NCBI GenBank assembly: GCA_002753515.1 | Contig: PEAK01000005.1 | Span: 1 to 64,000 of the forward strand | Reading direction: 5' to 3' | DNA length: 64,000 nt | Source of the DNA: Magnetococcales bacterium | Lineage (GTDB): Bacteria > Pseudomonadota > Magnetococcia > Magnetococcales > UBA8363 | In this document: piece after piece, positions 53,524 to 59,760 of the stretch | Position numbering within the stretch: the stretch's first letter is position 1 | Layout of the letters: every line of letters begins with the position of its first letter | Position numbers and translations under genes: made by a program | The notes under the pieces: generated by a model | What the model was told of the DNA's origin: nothing | The model's input: only the letters and a program-made list of their open reading frames with translations | The model's database searches: none

Positions 53524-56500
53524 ATGCAACCCGAATCAGTGCCCGTTCCGGTTGTCTTGGTGGATATGGAAGGTTTCAGTCCACTGAAACCAGACGAACA
53601 GAGCGCTGTGGTTGCCCGTCTGCAAGAGGCCCTCACCCAAAGCATCAAGCTGCTGATTGGATTTACCAACCCCAAGGCGATCATTCGCCATGGTACCGGG
53701 GATGGTTATTATCTTTTTCTGGAACATTATCCAACCCCTGTGGCCATGCGTTTTGCCCTGAATCTGGAAAATATCCTTCGAGACGATAATGCCAACCATC
53801 CGAACTATCCGTTGCGGTTACGGGTGGGTCTCACTCTGGGCCGTGTTGGGCTTCAGGGGGATCAATATTTGGGAGAGGTTTTGACTGAGGCGGCACGGTT
53901 GATTGACCACGAATGGATCAAGGGGCTGCTGAAGGAGCGCATAGAGAATCCTATCGTCCTGCTGGCATCCCAATTTTTTTGGGATAACTGGCAAAACCAT
54001 GAACTGCGCACCGATCCAGCGCTCGCTTATCCCGAGGAGCGTCCCTGGATTTGCGCCGAATTGACCGTCAAGCATGGTGAAGTCCTGTTGGCCCATGTGC
54101 AGACGGATGCAGGAGTGTTTCAATCTATCCAGAAAAAGGCACCGGTGGATCAAGGGAGTACCTCGGTCCCTGATCTGACCCCGTGGTTGAAGGAACTGCT
54201 AGACTACACCCGCAATATTCAGATTATTGGCATTGGCTCGGGTGAAGGGAGCGGACAAAAGGCTTATCTTTATCCCATAGAACAACTCTACACCCCATTG
54301 AAAAGTCGCAATCCCCTTGGTGCGGTTGATTCCATGGATGGGGAGTTGCGTACTGGTATTAGGATTCCTGGGGATGGTCCCGGGAGCGATATGGCTGGGG
54401 TATCCTTGGCCGATCTGCTGCCGAAACACAAACGACTCTTCATCGAAGGCGATCCCGGTTCAGGAAAAACCACTTTTTTGCATCTGGCCGCCGCCATGCT
54501 TGCCAAGGATTTGCTGGATGAAAGAGGGGTTGCAAGCGAAAGTTGGCGCAAACGCCATCTGGGTATGGACGATACAAAAGAAGCCCCCAAGCCTCTTTTC
54601 CTCAAGTTGTCGGAGCTGGCCGTGCTGCTGGCCAAGGAGAGTACACTGACGAAAAAGGACGACCGCTTCCGGCTATTGGAGCTTCTCCAAGGTACGCGAG
54701 GGGCCGATCAGGATCCTGCCTGGAGTCATCATTGGCAATCGTTGCTTGAAGCGGGGAACGTTCTTCTGTTGTTGGATGGCTTGGACGAGGTGGCGGATGA
54801 AACCATCAGGGAACGGGTGTTTGCCATTTTTTCGGATGCTGATGAACATTGGAGAAACAGCCAGATTGTGGTTACAAGCCGTCCTTTTGGCGCGGAGAAA
54901 CTCACGAAGATGGGATTTCATCGTGCGGTGATCGAACCCTTCGGTGCGGGAGAGACGCGGGAATTCATCAACTGTTGGTCGGCGGCCTTGTTTGGCCATG
55001 CTATTGGCAAAAGGCCTACGGGTGTTGCAGGAGAAAAAGCCGATGCTATGGAGAAAGCCATCCTCAACCGTCCCGCCATCCGCAAGCTTGCGGCCAATCC
55101 GGTGATGCTGACCTGTCTTTGTGTCGTGCATTGGAACAGGGGGCAATTACCTGAGGGACGGTCGCGTGTGTATGACGTGGTGATCGACTGGCTGTTGGGT
55201 AGTCGGGAGGTTATTCGCAACGCGCATGGCTATCATAAGCGCTTTGCCATGGAGGCTTTTTCTGCCATTGCTTTTGCCATGATGGGGGGGAAGCAAGGGA
55301 ACAAACAGACGATTCTTGATCTGAAAAAAGCGGTAGATATCGTCGATCCCTTTGTTTCACGCTATTTTTCTGAGATAAATCCGAATCAACGGGAGGATTT
55401 TACGCGCAAGTGGCTGCGTTTTGAAGGCGTTTACAGCAACATTTTGGTGGAGAAAAACACCAACGGGTTCAGCTTTTGGCATTTGACCTTCCAGGAATAT
55501 CTGGCGGCTAAAGAACTAGCCAGCATGCGTGATGACAAAAACAAGGGTTGGTGGCCTGTAGTGGCCAGTCGCTTGGAAAATGTTCAGTGGCGGGAGACAG
55601 TGGATCTCTTCCCTGGAGTGTTGTTGGATGGAAACCTCAGGTTTCGTGTCGATGACCTGTTGACCTTTGTTATGGAACGCTACAGCGGAAGTGGCTTGGC
55701 CAAGGTTGCTTGCAAGGCTGGCATCATGAACCGCATTTTAGAGCCGACCAAGGTTTACGGCTATAGGCCCGATGCTGTGACCCAAGAGCAATACCAGCAG
55801 GTGCTCAAGCAGGCTATGGCGATTTTCACCCTGAAGGGGGCCGCCCAGGTGCCCATCAAGGATCGCCTGCTTGTGGCGGAGGCCCTTGGTCAGGGAGGTG
55901 ACCCGCGTCTTGCTGAGGATCGATGGCGGGAAAACCTGATCAAGGTACCCGGTACAGATATCGCCCTGGGAAAATATTTGGTGACGGTGCAGGAATACCA
56001 GCGCTTTGTCGAGGATGGTGGTTATGACAACCCCGACCATTGGTGGGAGGAGCGTGCCTGGACCTTCCGCCAAGCCGAGGGATGGCAAGAGCCAAGCGAT
56101 TGGGCCAACCAATTGGATCACCCCAACTGGCCGGTGACGGGCGTTTCCTGGTATGAAGCGTCAGCCTATTGCCGTTGGCTCCAGACACAGAGAAATGTAG
56201 AGTTTTTTTTGCCTGAGGAAGAAGACTGGAAAACAGCGGCCACTCCTGCCCAAGGTAAATACTCCTGGGGCAACGCAAAGCCTACTCCAGAGTTGGCCAA
56301 TTACGACAAGAGCAAAATAGGCCATGCTACTCCGGTGGGGCTTTATCCCGATGGCAATGGTCGGTATGGTCATTGCGATTTGGCGGGTAATGTCTGGGAA
56401 TGGAGCGCCGCTTCATGGATGGACTCCGATTTTTCTGACGAGAATATTCAAAAGTACGGACCACCGCAGGTGGTCAGGGGCGGGTCCTGGGACTACCCGG

Positions 56501-56604
56501 TCGAGGACTTCCGGGCCGCCATGCGCTTCAGGAACCATGCCGTCTCCCGCAGCTGCTTCCTGGGCTTTCGCGTCGCTGCCCCCGCCAGCACGGTTGATCC
56601 TTGA
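53524..56604 (+). CDS. DGR target 1: nucleotide cyclase-like-NACHT-FGE-sulfatase protein
   Basis: The 1026-residue protein is an NLR-like STAND ATPase. The N-terminal domain (about 5-190) is class III nucleotide-cyclase-like and keeps both metal-binding Asp (VDMEGFS, D14; GTGDGYY, D60). The NACHT domain has Walker A GDPGSGKT (309-316) and Walker B LLLLDGLDEV (about 414-423). After a helical region, an FGE-sulfatase/C-type-lectin-like domain (about 800-1020) contains GNVWEWS and RGGSWDY. The last ~39 codons are a DGR variable repeat (56476-56592). I infer a sensor whose ligand surface is diversified and whose binding triggers oligomerisation and perhaps nucleotide signalling. AGGA lies upstream of the ATG. 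Confidence 0.85.
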   Translation: MQPESVPVPVVLVDMEGFSPLKPDEQSAVVARLQEALTQSIKLLIGFTNPKAIIRHGTGDGYYLFLEHYPTPVAMRFALNLENILRDDNANHPNYPLRLRVGLTLGRVGLQGDQYLGEVLTEAARLIDHEWIKGLLKERIENPIVLLASQFFWDNWQNHELRTDPALAYPEERPWICAELTVKHGEVLLAHVQTDAGVFQSIQKKAPVDQGSTSVPDLTPWLKELLDYTRNIQIIGIGSGEGSGQKAYLYPIEQLYTPLKSRNPLGAVDSMDGELRTGIRIPGDGPGSDMAGVSLADLLPKHKRLFIEGDPGSGKTTFLHLAAAMLAKDLLDERGVASESWRKRHLGMDDTKEAPKPLFLKLSELAVLLAKESTLTKKDDRFRLLELLQGTRGADQDPAWSHHWQSLLEAGNVLLLLDGLDEVADETIRERVFAIFSDADEHWRNSQIVVTSRPFGAEKLTKMGFHRAVIEPFGAGETREFINCWSAALFGHAIGKRPTGVAGEKADAMEKAILNRPAIRKLAANPVMLTCLCVVHWNRGQLPEGRSRVYDVVIDWLLGSREVIRNAHGYHKRFAMEAFSAIAFAMMGGKQGNKQTILDLKKAVDIVDPFVSRYFSEINPNQREDFTRKWLRFEGVYSNILVEKNTNGFSFWHLTFQEYLAAKELASMRDDKNKGWWPVVASRLENVQWRETVDLFPGVLLDGNLRFRVDDLLTFVMERYSGSGLAKVACKAGIMNRILEPTKVYGYRPDAVTQEQYQQVLKQAMAIFTLKGAAQVPIKDRLLVAEALGQGGDPRLAEDRWRENLIKVPGTDIALGKYLVTVQEYQRFVEDGGYDNPDHWWEERAWTFRQAEGWQEPSDWANQLDHPNWPVTGVSWYEASAYCRWLQTQRNVEFFLPEEEDWKTAATPAQGKYSWGNAKPTPELANYDKSKIGHATPVGLYPDGNGRYGHCDLAGNVWEWSAASWMDSDFSDENIQKYGPPQVVRGGSWDYPVEDFRAAMRFRNHAVSRSCFLGFRVAAPASTVDP
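56476..56592 (+). other. DGR variable repeat VR1
   Basis: The 117-bp segment aligns without gaps to the template repeat at 58108-58224. Twenty-one positions differ; 12 of these are at the template's 24 adenines. Nine differences are at non-adenine sites, seven of them clustered in five consecutive codons (template P-A-A-H-L-R against V-E-D-F in the target). It encodes the end of the FGE-type domain, positions where DGR lectin-like targets show their binding residues. Confidence 0.9.
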
Positions 56605-56630
56605 TTGGTTTGGTTTTTGATCTTTGTCGG

Positions 56631-56655
56631 GTCCAGGGGGCGTAGCCCCCTGGAC
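56631..56655 (+). promoter_or_regulatory. Hairpin downstream of VR1 (DGR target-recognition type)
   Basis: An 11-bp perfect stem GTCCAGGGGGC/GCCCCCTGGAC with a GTA loop lies 38 bp after VR1. The same hairpin follows VR2 at 59710-59734, embedded in a near-identical ~70-bp block. In characterised DGRs a hairpin/cruciform just downstream of the VR is needed for efficient retrohoming, so I assign that role by analogy. It may also act as a terminator for the target gene. Confidence 0.75.
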
Positions 56656-56664
56656 TTGCAAAAT

Positions 56665-56827
56665 GACACGATTTTGTCATTCTTGGGCTGTTTTTGTCAT
56701 TTTACTTGACAAAACAGGCAAATTTCCTTAGATTTTGTCAGTTATGTGTCACTTTGGCGATTGATTTGTCACTTTTAGAGTGACAAAATGACAAATCAAG
56801 AAGGAAATTGTCACTTTGTATCTGTCA
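56665..56827. promoter_or_regulatory. Array of TTTGTCA/TGACAAA motifs upstream of the HTH gene
   Basis: About nine copies of TTGTCA(T/C) or its complement TGACAA occur in both orientations over 160 bp, up to and across the start of the HTH gene. A similar array flanks the other side of the cassette (59346-59480). The likely reader is the HTH protein encoded here, as autorepressor or organiser. No other replication gene is present, so an origin is unlikely. Confidence 0.65.
56706..56734 (+). promoter_or_regulatory. Candidate promoter for the HTH-avd-TR-RT cassette
   Basis: A perfect -35 TTGACA is followed after 17 bp by TAGATT, matching four of six -10 positions. TTTGTCA motifs overlap the -10, so binding there would block polymerase. 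The distance to the HTH start is about 80 bp. Confidence 0.4.
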
Positions 56828-57481
56828 TTGACCGAAGCGGCCATTGTTTTGGGAAAGACGCCGCGTCAGGTGCGTTATCTCATCAAGAACGGGATGTTAA
56901 AGGCGAAGAAGGAAAAGGGGTGTTGGGTTATCGACAACGGAGATTTACCCCTTTCCACAGCCCAACGCCAAGCCATGGCCCGACGTGCCGAGACCGCGCA
57001 AAATGCCATGGCCGAAGCCACAGCACCTTTGCAAAAAGCGGCCTCCCTGGAATCTGCACCCGCAGAAGCGAAAACCACAGACGGCGAAAAGGAGAAAAAA
57101 CCCTACTCTGTCACCGATCTGAGGGCCTTCACCCTGGGGGCGGAAATTTATCGCGAGATGGACAATGATCTTGGGAGGGAAAATCCGGCCAGGCTTTGCC
57201 TTTTTGATGCCCTGAAAAAGCTTTGCCGGGGGTGTCATGCCTTTCAGCCACCACAAAAGGAGGCTCGCTTTACCGAGGCACGAGAGGCGGCAGCGGATGC
57301 AGTTGCCATTTTGCTTTTGGAAGGCGAGGCCCATGATCCCCAACGAATGCTCCTGGCCAATCGCATCGAAACCGAACTGATTCCCAAGCTGGCGGCTTTG
57401 GCTGCCGGTCAGGAAAAACGGGCGCGCAAGAAGCAGCATGGCAGTCTTAGTGGCTTTTTTCCCGGCACCTTTGGGGAGTAA
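56816..57481 (+). CDS. HTH DNA-binding protein of the DGR cassette
   Basis: The 221-residue protein begins with an excisionase/MerR-like helix-turn-helix (LSLTEAAIVLGKTPRQVRYLI, then GCWVIDNGDLP), followed by an Ala/Glu-rich linker (about 60-100) and a C-terminal helical domain of about 120 residues (FTLGAEIYREMD, ARLCLFDALKKLCRG, AREAAADAVAILLLEGE). The TTG start is chosen because it places the HTH at the N-terminus and AAGAAGGA lies ~10 bases upstream; a nearby ATG at 56788 is in another frame. Its TAA overlaps the avd ATG (TAATG). It probably binds the TTTGTCA array. The C-terminal part may contact the DGR machinery, but this is inference. Confidence 0.7.
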   Translation: MYLSLTEAAIVLGKTPRQVRYLIKNGMLKAKKEKGCWVIDNGDLPLSTAQRQAMARRAETAQNAMAEATAPLQKAASLESAPAEAKTTDGEKEKKPYSVTDLRAFTLGAEIYREMDNDLGRENPARLCLFDALKKLCRGCHAFQPPQKEARFTEAREAAADAVAILLLEGEAHDPQRMLLANRIETELIPKLAALAAGQEKRARKKQHGSLSGFFPGTFGE

Positions 57482-57970
57482 TGCGACCCGCCCCCCTGTA
57501 TGGCGACACCATGCGTCTCGCCGCCCTGATTCTCCGCGTGACCGAAGCGCCAACGTTCAGGCAATCGCCATTGGGGTGGCGCTTGCAGGAGGGGGTGTTG
57601 CGTCTTGTGGATCATGTGGTACTGGCGTTGGCCGGACAGGAGCGGCAACAGCGCATCGCTGCTGCCGATGCCGAACTGCAAACTTTGCGGGCTCACTGTT
57701 TTCTTGCCCTGCAAATGGCCTTGATGGAGGAAGATCTTTTTCTAAACCGCACCCAGCACGGGAAACGTAGTTTCCCGGCGTCATCCCCGCGAAAGCGGGG
57801 ATCCAGAAAGTCAGGGAAGGTAGAAAAGTCCTCTGGATCCCCGCTTTTGCGGGGATGACAATAACTACACATTCCAAGATAGCTGCGGTTTAACAGTGGC
57901 CGAAGCGGCGCAAAAAGTGGGTCGGCAGTTGGGTGGATGGCGTAAAAAAGGGCAGGCCAAATCTGCGTGA
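57481..57970 (+). pseudogene. avd: avd (DGR accessory protein), split by MITE B
   Basis: Avd is a small helical-bundle protein that forms a ring, binds the reverse transcriptase and TR RNA, and is required for mutagenic retrohoming in studied DGRs. The first 88 codons (to LMEEDLFL) are intact and start one base into the HTH stop. A 146-bp MITE then interrupts; the frame runs on to a stop at 57858 with 37 foreign residues. If the element and one TA are removed, codon 88 joins TVAEAAQKVGRQLGGWRKK and ends at 57970, giving 113 residues with the LGGW C-terminus usual for Avd. As it stands, the last helix is lost, so function is doubtful. Confidence 0.8.
57745..57890. mobile_element. MITE family B, copy 1 (146 bp), inside avd
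   Basis: The element has short inverted ends AACCGCA / TGCGGTT, TA on both sides, and an inner pair of CATCCCCGCGAAAGCGGGGATCCAG-like palindromes in inverted orientation (positions 57778-57860). A second copy lies in the opposite orientation at 59485-59631. It has no transposase. Joining its flanks restores the avd frame, which fixes the borders. Confidence 0.88.
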
Positions 57971-58107
57971 TGTCGCATCGGTTACCCTCTGGATGTGCCC
58001 CGGCGACGCAGAAAACTTGCCACCCAGGGGAAGGGAAGCTATCCTGAATCGGGGACGCTTCGAATGAAGAATTTCGCTATCGCCATGGACATCATCATGA
58101 ACTCCCA

Positions 58108-58224
58108 AGGGGCGGGTCCTGGAACAACCCGGCTGCGCACCTTCGCGCCGCCATGCGCAACAGGAACCATGCCGACAACCGCAACGACAACCTGGGCTTT
58201 CGCGTCGCCGCCCCCGCCAACACG
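58108..58224 (+). other. DGR template repeat (TR)
   Basis: A 117-bp non-coding copy of the targets' last 39 codons, between avd and the reverse transcriptase as usual. Read in the VR frame it is rich in AAC codons (eight), the classic design that lets adenine mutagenesis reach up to 15 amino acids per codon without creating stops. It has 24 adenines; 12 are changed in VR1 and 10 in VR2. A stop (TAG) follows directly after the homology. An unrelated open frame across it is not a gene. Confidence 0.9.
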
Positions 58225-58351
58225 TAGGACATCCCCGCCGTGCAGAAGCATCCCCGGTGCCAGCCATGTGCGCCGAAACATTCCATGCCCGCCCGTTCCC
58301 GTAAGCGCCAAGCGCTGAGCGTCCGGGCGGGCTATCATCTCATGACAGATC
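58225..58351 (+). ncRNA. Structured spacer between TR and reverse transcriptase (DGR RNA)
   Basis: The 127-bp spacer can fold: GCCCGCCCG (58287-58295) pairs with CGGGCGGGC (58324-58332), and a nested AGCGC/GCGCT hairpin (58304-58316) fills the loop. In the Bordetella phage DGR the spacer 3' of TR is part of the template RNA and is needed for cDNA priming and RT binding. I assign this role by position and structure; transcript ends are unknown. The stem ends 19 bp before the RT start and may also mask its RBS. Confidence 0.5.
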
Positions 58352-59344
58352 ATGCGTCGCATCGGCAATCTTTTTGATGCGATCCTCTCTCCGGGCAATC
58401 TGTGGCGGGCTTGGCAGGAGTTCGCCAAAGGAAAACGCCAGCGCACCACGGTGGCTGATTTTGAATGGCGAGCCCCACAGGAGGTTTTGTGTCTGCATCA
58501 GCAATTGATGGCGGAAAACTACCGTCCCCAGGGCTACCGCCTCAAGATGATCCACGAACCCAAACGCCGCCTGGTGGCCGCTGCCCCGATACGCGACCGC
58601 ATCGTCCATCATGCCATCTATCGGATTCTGTCACCGCTTTTGGACCCAGGGTTGATTCGCGAAACCTGGGCTTGTTTGCCGGGGCGCGGCAGTCATCGGG
58701 CGCAGATTGCCTGCATGGGGGCCATGCGGGATTATCCCTGGCGGCTAGCCCTGGACATACGGCACTACTTCCCCAGTATCGACCACGCCATTCTCCTGGA
58801 AAACGTCATGGCACGGTGTATCAAGGATCGTCGCCTGCTCGAACTGCTCAGGAAAATCTGTCAAAGTGGTGATGGACTCTATCGGCAGCCGGGAATTGGG
58901 GAATTTTTGGGATTTCCGTCTGATTTTCCTCCGGCAGGCTGTGGTTTGCCCATTGGCAATCTGACCAGTCAGTGGCAGGCCAATCATTATCTTTCCGGCC
59001 TGGATCATCATGTGAAGCGCATCGTGCAGATTCCTGCTTATCATCGCTACATGGATGACATGCTCTTTTTTGCCCACTCTAAAAGCCAGTTGCAGGAGAC
59101 CCGTGTTTTGGTGGCGGAATGGCTCTGGGAGCAGCGCCGTCTGAAACTGAAGCATCCCAACGTTGCTGTTCATTCCACCAAGCAGCCTATGACTTGGTTG
59201 GGCAAACGCATTTCTACTTCTGGCATCAACCCAAGCCGTCGGCTGATCCGTAAAATGCAGTGTCGCATGACCGAACTGATCCGCCAGGGTGATGAAGAGA
59301 CCATTCGCCATGCCGTTGCCTCCTACCGTGGGGTACTGCTGTAG
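58352..59344 (+). CDS. DGR reverse transcriptase
   Basis: The 330-residue enzyme copies TR RNA into adenine-mutagenised cDNA. The palm is intact: LALDIRHYFPSIDH (motif A-like Asp), GCGLPIGNLTSQWQAN with the DGR-typical IGNxTSQ in place of the QGxxxSP of retroviral and group II enzymes (about residue 202), and the catalytic YMDDM (about 233). The length is normal for a DGR RT, with no maturase or endonuclease domain. It is preceded by TR and the spacer and followed by the right-hand TTTGTCA array. All catalytic residues are present even though the avd gene is broken. Confidence 0.93.
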   Translation: MRRIGNLFDAILSPGNLWRAWQEFAKGKRQRTTVADFEWRAPQEVLCLHQQLMAENYRPQGYRLKMIHEPKRRLVAAAPIRDRIVHHAIYRILSPLLDPGLIRETWACLPGRGSHRAQIACMGAMRDYPWRLALDIRHYFPSIDHAILLENVMARCIKDRRLLELLRKICQSGDGLYRQPGIGEFLGFPSDFPPAGCGLPIGNLTSQWQANHYLSGLDHHVKRIVQIPAYHRYMDDMLFFAHSKSQLQETRVLVAEWLWEQRRLKLKHPNVAVHSTKQPMTWLGKRISTSGINPSRRLIRKMQCRMTELIRQGDEETIRHAVASYRGVLL

Positions 59345-59345
59345 A

Positions 59346-59480
59346 TAAAGAATGACAAACTGTTTTTTAGAAGTGACACTTTGTCAGTTTGTCATCCTCA
59401 GAGTGACACATGGGATGACAAATTGTCATTCGTAGGGATTATTTTGTCAGTTTGTCACCTTTTGAATGACATTTTGTCAG
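59346..59480. promoter_or_regulatory. Array of TGACA/TTTGTCA motifs downstream of the RT
   Basis: About eleven copies of TGACA/TGTCA, mostly as TTTGTCA or TGACAAA, occur in both orientations in 135 bp directly after the RT. With the array at 56665-56827 they bracket the core cassette. More isolated copies occur at 59660-59705 next to the VR2 hairpin. Candidate operators for the cassette's HTH protein. Confidence 0.6.
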
Positions 59481-59484
59481 TTTA

Positions 59485-59631
59485 AACCGCAGCTATCTTG
59501 GAATATGCAGTTATTGTCATCCCCGCGAAAGCGGGGATCCAGAAAGTTAGAGAAAGGTGTGTAGACTCCTTGGATCCCCGCTTTCGCGGGGATGACGCTA
59601 GAAAACTACGTGTCCCGTGTTGGTTGCGGTT
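59485..59631. mobile_element. MITE family B, copy 2 (147 bp)
   Basis: This copy is inverted relative to the one in avd and has the same AACCGCA/TGCGGTT ends, TA on both sides and the same two REP-like palindromes. It is inserted between the TGACA array and the VR2 hairpin block. The two copies differ at more than a dozen positions between and beside the palindromes, so they are not a fresh duplication of one another. Confidence 0.85.
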
Positions 59632-59709
59632 TAAACGGACAAAATCAGGCGGAAAACGTCAAATTTGTCACTTTTACGGACAAAAAACGGCTTTTTTCGT
59701 CATTTTGAA

Positions 59710-59734
59710 GTCCAGGGGGCTACGCCCCCTGGAC
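59710..59734 (-). promoter_or_regulatory. Hairpin downstream of VR2 (DGR target-recognition type)
   Basis: The same 11-bp stem and GTA-type loop as at 56631-56655, in the orientation of the minus-strand target gene, 38 bp after VR2. The surrounding ~70 bp differ from the VR1 block at only a few positions. The matching spacing and orientation support a role in retrohoming. Confidence 0.75.
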
Positions 59735-59760
59735 CCGACAAAGATCAAAAGCCAACCCAA

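Noticed and set aside
56665-56827. TTTGTCA array as iterons of a plasmid or phage origin
   Set aside because: No replication initiator or partition gene nearby; surrounding genes are chromosomal (argJ, glyS). Operators for the HTH protein are simpler.
56788-57168. ATG-initiated frame overlapping the start of the HTH gene
   Set aside because: Different phase from the HTH gene; His/Arg/Ser-rich product without a domain. The TTG-started frame has RBS, HTH motif and coupling to avd.
57778-57860. Paired GGGGATCC palindromes as a CRISPR array
   Set aside because: Only two units in inverted orientation, no regular spacers, no cas genes; they are the core of a MITE.
57995-58318. Open frame of 107 codons across the DGR template repeat
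   Set aside because: Not in the VR reading frame, Pro/Thr-rich, and explained by the TR and structured spacer; TR is non-coding in known DGRs.
58352-59344. Reverse transcriptase as a retron or group II intron enzyme
   Set aside because: No maturase/endonuclease domain, no intron or msr-msd structure, and a matching TR/VR set plus IGNxTSQ identify a DGR.
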